Shown piece by piece: positions 44,202-51,713 of a stretch of 64,000 bases of DNA. Under the pieces are notes generated by a model, which was not told where the DNA came from, did not search any database, and was given only the letters and a program-made list of their open reading frames with translations. The position numbers and the translations under genes are program-made. Origin of the DNA: a virus; the IMG/VR virus record IMGVR_UViG_3300028414_000009, positions 1 through 64,000 of that record, one strand, 5' to 3'. Position 1 is the stretch's first letter; every line of letters starts with the position of its first letter.

Positions 44202-45227
44202 TTAAGCTTCTGGAGTTTCCTCACCAACAGCTGAATCAGATTCTTTCATCTCATTCACTTTCTTAGAATATGCTTCGATCATTTCATTACATGCAGCTTC
44301 ATAAGCTTCAACTGAATAATCTTCTTTCATTTCTTTAAGGCATTGAGCAGCCATTCCGCCAACTAATGCAGCATTTTCTTTCATATAAGTTTCAACAGTA
44401 TGCTCATCATGTGCATCGTCTTCCCATGCTTTAGCTTCATTTTTACAAGATTCGTAAACCTCTTTTAACATATCAGAAACTAGTGCTGTTTCTTCCTCTT
44501 CTTCAGCAACCTCTTCAGTTTCTTCTTCAGCAACTTCTTTAGTTTCTTCTTCAGCAACAACTTCTTCAGTTTCTTCTTCAGCAACTTCTTCAGTTTCTTC
44601 AGCTTCAGAAATTTCTTCATTTCCAGCAGCATCAACAGTGTCTTCTAATTCAGCTTCTAATTCGTCTGATTTGTCTTCAGGAGTTTCACAGTCATTATCA
44701 ACTACTTCAGTTTCATCTTTTAAATCTTCAGCAGGTAAACCAGCTTCTTCACCAGATTCAGTTACTGCTTCGATGTTTTCAACTATTTCATCTTCGATTA
44801 CTTCTTCAGATTCTTTAATACCTAAGAAATCGGCAGCAGCTGCCTTTAATTCGTCATAAGTATATTTGCCTGCTAGAGCGTCATCAAGAATTGTTCCTCC
44901 TTTTTTACCAATCGCGTATAATGATACGTGATCAAATCCTAACCAAGGTCCAACGAATTCGTCTGATGCTTTTAAACCTAAATCAACGGATAGTGTCCAT
45001 GATAAAGATCTTCTTCCTAGGAATTGGTCATTGTAACCTAATTTTCCAGCTTTAATATAACCGGATGCGTTTACTGCTTCTTCTATAGCATCACCGTTTC
45101 CTTGAACTTCTTCCGCTTTTTCTTCAGATTGTTCAACTGGCTCAGCTGTTGCAACTACGTCTTGTTGCACCTCCTCAGTTCTATCCATCTCAGATAAAAA
45201 CTGTTCAAATGATTTTAATTTTGCCAT
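44202..45227 (-). CDS. Glu-rich repeat protein with capsid-targeting-like N-terminus
   Basis: 341 residues. It begins MAKLKSFEQFLSEMDR, sharing the LFEQFLxE-type start of other proteins here. Residues 50-140 form a small domain (NASGYIKAGKLGYNDQFLGR to AAAADFLGIKESEE). Residues about 141-250 are extremely acidic with repeats of EEVAEEETEEV type, probably disordered or helical. The last 95 residues are helical (MLKEVYESCKNEAKAWEDDA; ALVGGMAAQCLKEMKEDY) and may form a bundle. Such a plan, tag plus poly-acid, fits a head-core or internal protein, or a DNA-mimic. A GATATATA octamer lies 40 nt upstream and a terminator follows, so it is a single-gene unit. Function unproven. Confidence 0.6.
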   Translation of the reverse strand: MAKLKSFEQFLSEMDRTEEVQQDVVATAEPVEQSEEKAEEVQGNGDAIEEAVNASGYIKAGKLGYNDQFLGRRSLSWTLSVDLGLKASDEFVGPWLGFDHVSLYAIGKKGGTILDDALAGKYTYDELKAAAADFLGIKESEEVIEDEIVENIEAVTESGEEAGLPAEDLKDETEVVDNDCETPEDKSDELEAELEDTVDAAGNEEISEAEETEEVAEEETEEVVAEEETKEVAEEETEEVAEEEEETALVSDMLKEVYESCKNEAKAWEDDAHDEHTVETYMKENAALVGGMAAQCLKEMKEDYSVEAYEAACNEMIEAYSKKVNEMKESDSAVGEETPEA

Positions 45228-45267
45228 AATTTTTTATTTTATTTGTTTTATTGTATTAATTACTATC

Positions 45268-45275
45268 TATATATC
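45268..45275 (-). promoter_or_regulatory. Candidate promoter octamer (GATATATA)
   Basis: Exact octamer copy 40 nt upstream of the Glu-rich gene; it lies in the 53-nt gap after the preceding unit. Confidence 0.4.
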
Positions 45276-45280
45276 CCTTT

Positions 45281-45763
45281 TTATAGGGTTTTAATCTTAT
45301 TTTGTTTCATCCAGGCTTCTAGCTCTTTAACTGCTCTATCGAATACCCTGTTTCTATCAATTTTTAATTCAAATGAATTAAAGTAATTTTTCATCATATA
45401 ATACGCAGGTTCTACGCTTTCATCATTCGCTGCTAGATCTTCTACGTGTTTAGAAACTTCATACGCATAATATGCAGATTTTTCAGCCATAGGGTTTGTC
45501 ATTGCTTGATAGAATTGTCCACCATAGAATTTACCTACTATGTCTCCGAATTTTTCTTTCATTTCTATCCATGAAATTCCTTCTAATCCAATCCATAATT
45601 TGGCTTGAACAGATTTCGTATCTTTTCTAATAAAACCGGCCTTAGCCATTTCTTTAGATATATCTTTAATTTTCTTAGGAATTGGTAATTTACCAAACTC
45701 TTTTTCCCATGTAGAAATTTCTTTGTCGTTTACAAAGGATTCAAATAGCTTTATGTGTTTCAT
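45281..45763 (-). CDS. Hypothetical protein with capsid-targeting-like N-terminus
   Basis: 160 residues starting MKHIKLFESFVNDKEI, nearly identical in its first seven residues to the 141-residue protein at 38474. The remainder is helical (MAKAGFIRKDTKSVQAKLWI; YYAYEVSKHVEDLAANDE), with several Trp and Tyr and no catalytic motif. It overlaps the upstream gene by 4 nt (ATGA). It could be an internal head protein. Unknown function. Confidence 0.55.
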   Translation of the reverse strand: MKHIKLFESFVNDKEISTWEKEFGKLPIPKKIKDISKEMAKAGFIRKDTKSVQAKLWIGLEGISWIEMKEKFGDIVGKFYGGQFYQAMTNPMAEKSAYYAYEVSKHVEDLAANDESVEPAYYMMKNYFNSFELKIDRNRVFDRAVKELEAWMKQNKIKTL

Positions 45764-46104
45764 TTTTTAGTTATTTGTATTTTCAAAGAAGAAGTACCCT
45801 GTATAATTCTATGATACTCTCCTGCATTTACTTCTATATATCCTTTTAATTCTATAGGGAGCTTATTATCATATTGGAACTTCCAATCATTTTCGTTTAA
45901 AGCTTCGATAACCCTGTCCTCCTCGTCGAAGTGCCATTTAAAAAGATGTTCAGGTTGGTTTGGTAAGAATTCTCTAATGATTATATTTTTTGAAACAGTC
46001 GTCTCCGTAAAGGGTAATGTTTTATCATCGACCATGGATATCATTTCTTCCATGGACATTTCTCCACAACCGCAACTTTTACATTTACAATCTTTATCTA
46101 CCAT
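45760..46104 (-). CDS. Small protein with Cys-rich N-terminus
   Basis: 114 residues. The N-terminus MVDKDCKCKSCGCGEMSMEE carries four Cys within eight residues and may bind a metal. The remainder is a small beta domain (NIIIREFLPNQPEHLFKWHF, later YIEVNAGEYHRIIQGTSSLK) that resembles a cupin or jelly-roll end, with HLFKWHFDEEDR and EYHR supplying possible metal ligands. That is a hint only. It overlaps the upstream gene by 7 nt and the downstream by 4 nt. Confidence 0.5.
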   Translation of the reverse strand: MVDKDCKCKSCGCGEMSMEEMISMVDDKTLPFTETTVSKNIIIREFLPNQPEHLFKWHFDEEDRVIEALNENDWKFQYDNKLPIELKGYIEVNAGEYHRIIQGTSSLKIQITKK

Positions 46105-46637
46105 GGTTGATCACTTTTTATACCAAGCTGTTTTCCAAAAAGAGTAGGTCCGTAACATGCCCAAAATCCCGCCTTAGTCGGATCCATCTTAGCCATTTTA
46201 TCACAACCGTGTCTAGCCCAAAAGTTAGCTGCTCTTCCCGGGTCGTCGTTCTTAATAGTAGATGAAGGATCTCCCCATTCTAATTTCTTAGCAATGATGT
46301 TTCCTTCTTTATCAGTTCTTCCACTATTTCTGTAAACTATGAATTTCTTATTTCCACCCCTTGTTGGTGAATCTAATTTTACATTCTTTTGATTTCCTCC
46401 TCTAGGTTTATAGACTGCTTTAGTTCCTACTTCTAGATTTTTAGCCATCCATCCTGAAGGACCCTTTAAGATAATATTGTTTTTATCCCAATATTGCTTT
46501 ACTTCTTCAAATAATTCAATATATGCATCGCTTCCTAAACGAAAGAATGAATTAGTAAGATCTAATCCTTCTTCAATGTGAGCTTTTAATTCGGGGGAAA
46601 CTTCGTTCCAATCTTCAAATGTCTTTATAAACTTCAT
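46098..46637 (-). CDS. Phage protein with RHGC...ACYGP motif and tag-like N-terminus
   Basis: 179 residues. It begins MKFIKTFEDWNEVSPE, a divergent version of the shared tag. The C-terminal 60 residues contain KKFIVYRNSGRTDKEGNIIA, a GDP-x-x-x-I-K-x-D-D-P run, then NFWARHGCDKMAK and AGFWACYGPTLF. This pattern (FxARHxC followed by YWxCxxP) recurs in small proteins of many marine T4-like phages whose function is unknown. The two Cys and the His could bind zinc. A GATATATA octamer lies 4 nt before the ATG. Confidence 0.55.
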   Translation of the reverse strand: MKFIKTFEDWNEVSPELKAHIEEGLDLTNSFFRLGSDAYIELFEEVKQYWDKNNIILKGPSGWMAKNLEVGTKAVYKPRGGNQKNVKLDSPTRGGNKKFIVYRNSGRTDKEGNIIAKKLEWGDPSSTIKNDDPGRAANFWARHGCDKMAKMDPTKAGFWACYGPTLFGKQLGIKSDQPW

Positions 46638-46641
46638 AACT

Positions 46642-46649
46642 TATATATC
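46642..46649 (-). promoter_or_regulatory. Candidate promoter octamer (GATATATA) 4 nt before an ATG
   Basis: Exact octamer copy ending 4 nt before the start of the 179-residue gene; it overlaps the stop of the UV endonuclease gene. Confidence 0.35.
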
Positions 46650-47581
46650 TATGATAGAACGAGCTCCTTTAAAAACTCCTGCTTGTATCGCTGTAGGGCA
46701 AGTTCTTTCGCCTTTGCTTCGAGTTCGATATCTAGATCCATACCATACGTTTCAATGTGATCATATACATAATCAGCATGTGCACGTTTATTGCCTTGTG
46801 TAGCATCTTCGTGTATTTGTTTACATGAAGAATAGTGGCATAGTTGGCGAATTCCTTTAGGCCATGATTTAGCTGCAAGTTCTAGAGCTTCTTTTTCTGG
46901 CATTGAATCTTCGTAGCACCAGTGATGATGATAGTCAAATGTGATTGGAGTTTTACCCGTTAATAGATGTATGTCATATAAATCCTGTACCGAATACTGT
47001 GCTGTTTTGTCATCGTTTTCGATAACTAGACGATTCGCTGCACCTGGAGTAAGTCGCTTGAAATTTTCAGCAAATCTTTTCTTAGTAGCTTCTTTATCGT
47101 CGTAGGTTCCGCCGATGTGAATATTGATAGCAGCATAAGGAGTTTGTGGTAAATCTAGCATATCCATTATTTCGCCGTGTTGACGTAAATCTTTAAGGGC
47201 TTTGATAACTACCTTTTCATTCGGAGAAGCAAGAACATTGAAAGGACCTGGATGGAATGTCAATCTTTGGCCATATTGTTTAGCAAGTTTACCTGCACCT
47301 TTCATTAGATTACACACTTTGTCATAATCAGGAAGTTCAGATAATTCGTATTCCGACATCCATGGAAATAGATTACTTGACATACGATACATTGTTATGT
47401 CGTTCTTGTAATTCCACTTGATAATTTCTATCATGTCCTTGATATTTAACACTGCAAGTTCTGATGCGTATTTAATACCTTTTTCCATGAAGGTTCTTTT
47501 AATCATTTTTCTACCAACATATATGTTCGATTCTTTTTTAAGAGTCATGTTGATACAACAATATCCGTAGTCTGCTGCCAT
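46649..47581 (-). CDS. uvdE: UV-damage endonuclease (UvdE/UvsE family)
   Basis: 310 residues, the usual length. UVDE enzymes nick DNA 5' to cyclobutane dimers and 6-4 photoproducts with three metal ions on a TIM barrel. Motifs in order are YGYCCINMTL at the N-terminus, YRMSSNLFPWMS, LTFHPGPFNVLASPNEKV, AINIHIGGTYDDKEA, LVIENDD and ITFDYHHHWCYED, covering the metal-binding His, Glu and Asp residues. T4 uses the unrelated DenV glycosylase for the same need, so this is an alternative repair enzyme, sensible for a phage of sunlit habitats. High confidence. Confidence 0.92.
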   Translation of the reverse strand: MAADYGYCCINMTLKKESNIYVGRKMIKRTFMEKGIKYASELAVLNIKDMIEIIKWNYKNDITMYRMSSNLFPWMSEYELSELPDYDKVCNLMKGAGKLAKQYGQRLTFHPGPFNVLASPNEKVVIKALKDLRQHGEIMDMLDLPQTPYAAINIHIGGTYDDKEATKKRFAENFKRLTPGAANRLVIENDDKTAQYSVQDLYDIHLLTGKTPITFDYHHHWCYEDSMPEKEALELAAKSWPKGIRQLCHYSSCKQIHEDATQGNKRAHADYVYDHIETYGMDLDIELEAKAKELALQRYKQEFLKELVLS

Positions 47582-47591
47582 ATATTTTATA

Positions 47592-47834
47592 TTAAGAGTT
47601 TGTATTAAGTTTCTTTTTTACTTCTTTGACCGTTCGTTCGGCCATGCATGCTTCTTCTAACGTAAATACATCGAAATCCATAAAAAGTAATCGGTCTTCA
47701 GTCTGAACAAACAGATTGTCACCAATTACTTCATATCCATTTTGTCTGTATACTACACTGTCTTCTATTCGTACGACATGAGTCGTGCCTTCGATTCTAG
47801 CAATGCGTTCATACATTGAAATCATTAGTCCCAT
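47592..47834 (-). CDS. Small hypothetical protein downstream of the 137-residue gene
   Basis: 80 residues, beta-rich (HVVRIEDSVVYRQNGYEVIG; LFVQTEDRLLFMDFDVFTLE) with a basic C-terminus. No family recognised. Three in-frame ATG codons lie at 47834, 47825 and 47816. The ATG at 47825 forms a TAATG overlap with the upstream stop, a spacing used repeatedly in this genome, so the true start may be 47825. It ends 10 nt before the UV endonuclease gene. Confidence 0.55.
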   Translation of the reverse strand: MGLMISMYERIARIEGTTHVVRIEDSVVYRQNGYEVIGDNLFVQTEDRLLFMDFDVFTLEEACMAERTVKEVKKKLNTNS

Positions 47835-48238
47835 TGCTTTTCAAATTCGTACCAATGATCTGTTTCTGCACAACACTTGAGTCCGTCGACAATAAGCATA
47901 TCAATTTCAGAAGCGGAGAGAGTGTCGAACCATGCGCTAATGATACCTTCTAAAAGAGGAAGAGTTTCCTCAGATGTCATTGAATTGCGACCCATGTTAG
48001 AATAAATGTATTCTTCCTGTGCTTGTCTAACAATTGCTCCACCAATTCTAATTGCTACATCACCGTTATCGTTAAATCGCCTTCCTGAAAAGTATTCGCC
48101 ATCTCCGAACTTTTCGAAAATATCCTTTTCTGGATGTCTCATTTTAAAGATTCCAATTTGAGTAGTGAGATGTGGGATAATAGATTTTGCAGGTTCATAC
48201 CAACTAATTCCGTTTGCTTTGATTGATTCTAAGTTCAT
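47825..48238 (-). CDS. Hypothetical protein with conserved 58-bp upstream element
   Basis: 137 residues, not recognised. A mixed alpha/beta protein with GISWYEPAKSIIPHL near the start, FGDGEYFSGRRFNDNGDVAI in the middle and a helical end (SEIDMLIVDGLKCCAETDHW). Cys-Cys at the end is isolated. Its start is preceded by the first of three near-identical 58-bp elements, suggesting expression with the other two genes that carry them. Confidence 0.55.
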   Translation of the reverse strand: MNLESIKANGISWYEPAKSIIPHLTTQIGIFKMRHPEKDIFEKFGDGEYFSGRRFNDNGDVAIRIGGAIVRQAQEEYIYSNMGRNSMTSEETLPLLEGIISAWFDTLSASEIDMLIVDGLKCCAETDHWYEFEKQWD

Positions 48239-48256
48239 GTGTTTGTTTTAATTATT

Positions 48257-48315
48257 AATTACTATACTAATATAAGCAAAATACTTGAGATAAAAAAACA
48301 TTTTACTGTTTATTT
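48257..48315 (-). promoter_or_regulatory. Conserved 58-bp upstream element, copy 1
   Basis: One of three copies. The core on the plus strand is ACTATACTAATATAAGC followed by a GAGATAAAAAAAC block and CTGTTTATTTT. It ends about 18 nt before the 137-residue gene start. Read on the coding strand, a T-rich box precedes TTGCTTATATTAGTATAGT, plausible promoter elements. Confidence 0.65.
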
Positions 48316-48453
48316 TTAATCTTCTTTATTTTTATGCTTATTCTTTCTTCGATACTTTTTCTTGTTTCTCACAGGAGTAGGCATACGAAGGGCATCAAGC
48401 CACTCTTGTAATGTTAAATTTACTTCTTTTAATTTCTTACCCTTGTTTTCCAT
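48316..48453 (-). CDS. Short basic hypothetical protein (45 residues)
   Basis: ATG at 48453 shares its A with the TAA stop of the upstream 74-residue gene (TAATG), and the frame runs 45 codons to TAA. The product starts MENKGKKLKEVNLTLQEWLD and ends with a very basic tail (RNKKKYRRKNKHKNKED), so may bind nucleic acid or the ribosome. The stop lies directly at the edge of the 58-bp element copy 1. Coding status rests on the coupling pattern and a good codon fit; function is unknown. Confidence 0.55.
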   Translation of the reverse strand: MENKGKKLKEVNLTLQEWLDALRMPTPVRNKKKYRRKNKHKNKED

Positions 48454-48677
48454 TACCTTTCTAAGATTACAAAATCTCCAAACGCTTCGTCAAATACCTT
48501 AATAAGATTTTCATAGTCTCCTCCTGTCATTTGAGAATAAAGAGTTTCCCAATCCTTTCCAAGATCTTTTGAAAAACTTTTTGCGTAGGCTAATAGCATG
48601 AAGGCATTTCCTTCAGGACCCGTTAAGTCGATTATTACAGGATTTGATTGATGTTTGTGAAGTTTTTTTCTGATCAT
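48453..48677 (-). CDS. Small hypothetical protein with conserved upstream element
   Basis: 74 residues. Contains NPVIIDLTGPEGNAFMLLAY, like the start of a small alpha/beta fold, then helices (LGKDWETLYSQMTGGDYENL) and a final strand. No known family. Start ATG at 48677, behind 58-bp element copy 2. Confidence 0.55.
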   Translation of the reverse strand: MIRKKLHKHQSNPVIIDLTGPEGNAFMLLAYAKSFSKDLGKDWETLYSQMTGGDYENLIKVFDEAFGDFVILER

Positions 48678-48693
48678 TATTATTGCTTGATTG

Positions 48694-48752
48694 ATTACTA
48701 TACTAATATAAGCAAAAAATCTGAGATAAAAAAACTTTTAGCTGTTTATTTT
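48694..48752 (-). promoter_or_regulatory. Conserved 58-bp upstream element, copy 2
   Basis: Second copy, ending about 16 nt before the 74-residue gene start. Identical to the other copies in the ACTATACTAATATAAGC core and GAGATAAAAAAACTTTTA block. Confidence 0.65.
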
Positions 48753-48753
48753 C

Positions 48754-48781
48754 AAAAAACTTTTGGTTATAACCAGAAGTT
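48754..48781 (-). terminator. Rho-independent terminator after the glutaminase-like gene
   Basis: Stem AACTTTTGGTT with AACCAGAAGTT (48758-48768 and 48771-48781, one wobble) followed by a TTTTTT run on the minus strand. It starts right after the stop codon at 48783. Confidence 0.75.
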
Positions 48782-48782
48782 A

Positions 48783-49379
48783 TTACAAAAACTTATGGTA
48801 CAGTTTACCTAAAGGATATTCGTTATCTTCTGACTCCATCTTTTCAGGATGCCATTGAACTGCCCATATCTTTTTATCTAAGTCTTCGAATCCTTCAACT
48901 ACAGAATATAATGGATATGAAAGATGTGTAGCTTTGAAGTTTTTAGCTAGTATATTACAGTGTTGATGATGCCTAGAATTAACACTAGTTAATGTTCCAT
49001 TTAAATCTTCAACCGTATGGAATTGAGATGGCTTCCCGCTATGATCAACGTCTTCTGAAAAGTCAGCTGCTTTATGATCTTCTACTATTGCATCAGATAA
49101 ATCTTCTACCGTTCCTCCAAAATAATGATTTAGGATTTGCATTCCTCTACATATTCCTAATATTCTATTATTAGAATCCAGGGCCTGTTTAATCCATACG
49201 AATTCTTTAGCGTCCCTTTCTTCGTCTTTTCCAATGTCTGCTCCTCCACATAATAGTAAAGGGCCTTTGACCTTGCGTCTAAGATCTAGCCATATTATTT
49301 CATGGTTGTAATGTGAAAGCCAGAGTCGAATTGCCTCTTTTTCCTTTATTCCCCTTGGAGGTGCTACGTAAATAGTCAT
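48783..49379 (-). CDS. Class I glutamine-amidotransferase-like hydrolase (peptidase C26 / PuuD type)
   Basis: 198 residues. This family hydrolyses gamma-glutamyl amide bonds. The triad is complete: C77 in GICRGMQIL, H177 and E179 in VQWHPEKM. LLLCGGADIG supplies the oxyanion strand and VNSRHHQH matches the substrate motif VNSxHxQ of gamma-glutamyl-GABA hydrolases. It is shorter than cellular PuuD (about 250). The amidoligase at 30469 and the ATP-grasp at 56407 make the opposite bond type, so a shared gamma-glutamyl metabolism is possible. The start has no Shine-Dalgarno sequence; an upstream terminator ends 5 nt before the ATG. Confidence 0.85.
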   Translation of the reverse strand: MTIYVAPPRGIKEKEAIRLWLSHYNHEIIWLDLRRKVKGPLLLCGGADIGKDEERDAKEFVWIKQALDSNNRILGICRGMQILNHYFGGTVEDLSDAIVEDHKAADFSEDVDHSGKPSQFHTVEDLNGTLTSVNSRHHQHCNILAKNFKATHLSYPLYSVVEGFEDLDKKIWAVQWHPEKMESEDNEYPLGKLYHKFL

Positions 49380-49383
49380 AATA

Positions 49384-49408
49384 AAAACCCAATGAATTTG
49401 GGTTATTT
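49384..49408 (-). terminator. Rho-independent terminator
   Basis: Stem AACCCAA/TTGGGTT (49386-49392 and 49398-49404) with T-rich tail on the minus strand, immediately after the stop of the 185-residue gene. Confidence 0.7.
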
Positions 49409-49416
49409 TTAAAAAG

Positions 49417-49974
49417 CTAGGATTTGAAAAGGTTGTTTACCTGATCAACGATATCTTTTCCTTTATAAGATGCCTTAAAATGTTTAAGCAATTCTTTCTT
49501 AGCTTTCTTTTTATCAGAAGATGATAAATTGTCAAATCTGTCTATAATAGAAGAATTGTTATCTTTTGCGGCTCTATATTGTCCACCATCATCGATGTAT
49601 TGTGCATATAGATCGTATGATTTAAAGTATTTTAAGAATAATTCTAGATCAGATAAGATTTCTTTTTCTAGTTGATTCTTTAATTTTCTATAGATGGTTT
49701 TCTTTTTGTTATAGTAATATTCCCATCCATCATTTTCTTGCATTCTCCATCCACTTACTTTATACATGTGGATTGTATCTTTAGAAGATAATTTGATTTC
49801 AAATTTAATACCCTTGTCAGTTGAAAGATCTTCAATGCTTTTAAGCATATCTTCCTTAGGTAATAATCTCGCCATAATCCATTCAACTTCCTGTTTCATT
49901 TCTTCAGGAGAACCCCAGTTCTTTTTGAAATCGTTATATGCGTAATACTTTTCGAATGTCATTAGATGTTTCAT
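49417..49974 (-). CDS. Hypothetical protein with tag-like N-terminus
   Basis: 185 residues beginning MKHLMTFEKYYAYNDF, a weaker version of the MKHxxxFExF start. The rest is helical and Lys-rich (YYYNKKKTIYRKLKNQLEKE; LELFLKYFKSYDLYAQYIDD), with no recognised domain. A terminator follows and a GATATATA octamer lies 4 nt before the ATG, so it may be a single-gene unit. Confidence 0.5.
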   Translation of the reverse strand: MKHLMTFEKYYAYNDFKKNWGSPEEMKQEVEWIMARLLPKEDMLKSIEDLSTDKGIKFEIKLSSKDTIHMYKVSGWRMQENDGWEYYYNKKKTIYRKLKNQLEKEILSDLELFLKYFKSYDLYAQYIDDGGQYRAAKDNNSSIIDRFDNLSSSDKKKAKKELLKHFKASYKGKDIVDQVNNLFKS

Positions 49975-49978
49975 ACTC

Positions 49979-49986
49979 TATATATC
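49979..49986 (-). promoter_or_regulatory. Candidate promoter octamer (GATATATA) 4 nt before an ATG
   Basis: Exact octamer copy ending 4 nt before the 185-residue gene start and touching the stop of the glycosyltransferase gene. Confidence 0.35.
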
Positions 49987-50711
49987 TATCCTACGAATCC
50001 AGGATCTCCAGCTCTTCTATCCCATCCGATATGTTTGACATATCCATCATTATCGTCCACTGATAAACTAACAACTATAAAACCCTGATCTCTATACCAG
50101 TGATCTACGAGATGTTCTCTAACCATTCCCGTGTACCCGTTATTTAATAGTCTATAGTCGCTCATTCTTTTTAAGCCTGGATTCCAGCTAAATCCCATAT
50201 AATCCCTGACTATCATGGGAGTACCATCTTCGTTCAAGTCTCCTGTTGAAAAACTGGCAGGAAGAACAGCTCTAACTTTCATTCCGTTTAATTCAAATAC
50301 TCTTTCAGATATTTTATTTAAAATCCTATCGTTCTTTGGGCGTATCCATGCTTGTAATATTTTTTCACTAGCAGAGAGAATTCTAATAGAATCTTCGATA
50401 AATCCATGTCTATAGAATTCCCAATCTTCTTCACAATGAAAAACATATTTAGTAGTTACGGTAGAGTATGCTTTATCTATTGACTTTGACTGTCCTAGTT
50501 TATTTTCATTAAACATAAACTCTAAAGAGTTATTATACTTCTTATTAAGCTCATTACATGCATCAAATACTTCTTCCTGTGCAGAGTCCTCTGTTATAAT
50601 AAATCTTTCAATTGGATATGTGTTGAATTTAAAAAAAGAGTCTAGTGTTTTTTCTAAAAGATCAACTCTTCCACATGAGGTAAGAACAACTGTAACTGAA
50701 TTTATTTCCAT
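49986..50711 (-). CDS. Family-2-type glycosyltransferase
   Basis: 241 residues, GT-A fold. The N-terminal strand and helix read VTVVLTSCGRVDLLEKTLDS, the nucleotide-binding start of GT2 enzymes; FIITEDSA supplies the second strand, and YVFHCEEDWEFY the metal-binding acidic motif (EED in place of DxD). The acceptor is unknown. It is separate from the collagen operon and could modify DNA, a virion protein or host surface sugars. It overlaps the upstream membrane gene by 10 nt. Family call is firm, donor and acceptor are not. Confidence 0.8.
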   Translation of the reverse strand: MEINSVTVVLTSCGRVDLLEKTLDSFFKFNTYPIERFIITEDSAQEEVFDACNELNKKYNNSLEFMFNENKLGQSKSIDKAYSTVTTKYVFHCEEDWEFYRHGFIEDSIRILSASEKILQAWIRPKNDRILNKISERVFELNGMKVRAVLPASFSTGDLNEDGTPMIVRDYMGFSWNPGLKRMSDYRLLNNGYTGMVREHLVDHWYRDQGFIVVSLSVDDNDGYVKHIGWDRRAGDPGFVG

Positions 50712-51043
50712 AGTATTTGTATCGATATTAAAATAAGGGTTAATAATAGAGACACTCCGGTCTTCGCCGTGATACCTTCATTCATAAAGTAATAAGTCAT
50801 AGCAGTAAATATAAGAATACCACTAGCAAAACCTATGAATCTTCCAGGCCAAAGTAAACCGTCAAAGTGCTCAACAACCATCTGTGTTGCTTTAATTAAA
50901 ATGTAACTAATAATAGAACCCATTCCAATGGCAACTGGCCATGGGTTTTTCTTAAACCAGGGCCATACAAATTGTCCATTAGTTTGAATCCAAATAAGTC
51001 CTTGCCCTAAGAGGAATAATAAAAAGCCGTAAAAAAGTTTCAT
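50702..51043 (-). CDS. Small membrane protein with four predicted helices
   Basis: 113 residues. Hydrophobic segments at about 3-19, 36-54, 66-85 and 92-111 predict four membrane helices. Conserved-looking residues include WPWFKKNPWPVAIGMG and LLWPGRFIGFASGILIF. It looks like a small multidrug- or DMT-like membrane protein of unknown function in the phage. It overlaps the RNase HII gene by 1 nt and the glycosyltransferase gene by 10 nt. Confidence 0.6.
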   Translation of the reverse strand: MKLFYGFLLFLLGQGLIWIQTNGQFVWPWFKKNPWPVAIGMGSIISYILIKATQMVVEHFDGLLWPGRFIGFASGILIFTAMTYYFMNEGITAKTGVSLLLTLILISIQILWK

Positions 51044-51672
51044 TAGAATAATGAATTAGTAGTAGTTAATAGATGTGATATAAATGAAGGCCTATGTGAA
51101 TCACTGGCTCCCATTTCCTTTATTGCAGTTATATGTTGCTTTGTTCCATATCCTTTATTAGAATTCCATCCATATCCTGGAGTTTCTTCATCTAATTCTT
51201 TCATTAACATATCTCTACTTGTTTTAGCAAGTATGGATGCAGCAGCGATAGAACTATATTTATTATCTCCACCTATTACGGTTTTAAAAGGTATTCCTTC
51301 ATATCCGTGGAATTGATCTCCATCCACTAATATAAAATTAAATGAATTGTCAATAGTGTTTAGACATTCTTTCATTCCTAGAAGAGTAGCCTTTAATATG
51401 TTAGTAGATTCTATTGTTTCCGTATCTATATGCTGAACGCTATACGCAATTGCGTTATCTAATACTATTTCCCTAGCCTCTTTTCTTTGAGATTCATTTA
51501 GCAATTTAGAATCTTTTATTAAAGGATGGTTAAATCCATACGGCATAATAACCGCAGATACTGTAACTGGGCCTGCCAAGGCACCTCGACCTGCTTCGTC
51601 TATTCCAACTTCAACGATACTTCTATCGTCATTATAACTTCCTTTAAGTAAGATGTGTTTTGCTTTCTCCAT
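51043..51672 (-). CDS. rnhB: Ribonuclease HII
   Basis: 209 residues from ATG 51672; the frame is open to a GTG at 51699, giving nine more residues, but ATG is preferred. RNase HII removes RNA from RNA-DNA hybrids, such as primers and single ribonucleotides. Motifs are VGIDEAGRGALAGPV (first two acids), ILVDGDQF (third) and VIGGDNKYSSIAAASILAKT (fourth, plus the conserved GxxG loop). T4 uses an unrelated RNase H (FEN type) for primer removal, so this is a bacterial-type replacement. High confidence. Confidence 0.92.
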   Translation of the reverse strand: MEKAKHILLKGSYNDDRSIVEVGIDEAGRGALAGPVTVSAVIMPYGFNHPLIKDSKLLNESQRKEAREIVLDNAIAYSVQHIDTETIESTNILKATLLGMKECLNTIDNSFNFILVDGDQFHGYEGIPFKTVIGGDNKYSSIAAASILAKTSRDMLMKELDEETPGYGWNSNKGYGTKQHITAIKEMGASDSHRPSFISHLLTTTNSLF

Positions 51673-51713
51673 ATTAAGTTTTATAGGAGTTATACACACA
51701 TTTAGTGAAATGT

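Noticed and set aside
48257-48315. TTGCTTAT as a T4 MotA box
   Set aside because: The match is good, but TATAGT follows after 5 nt, not the 11-13 nt that MotA middle promoters need.
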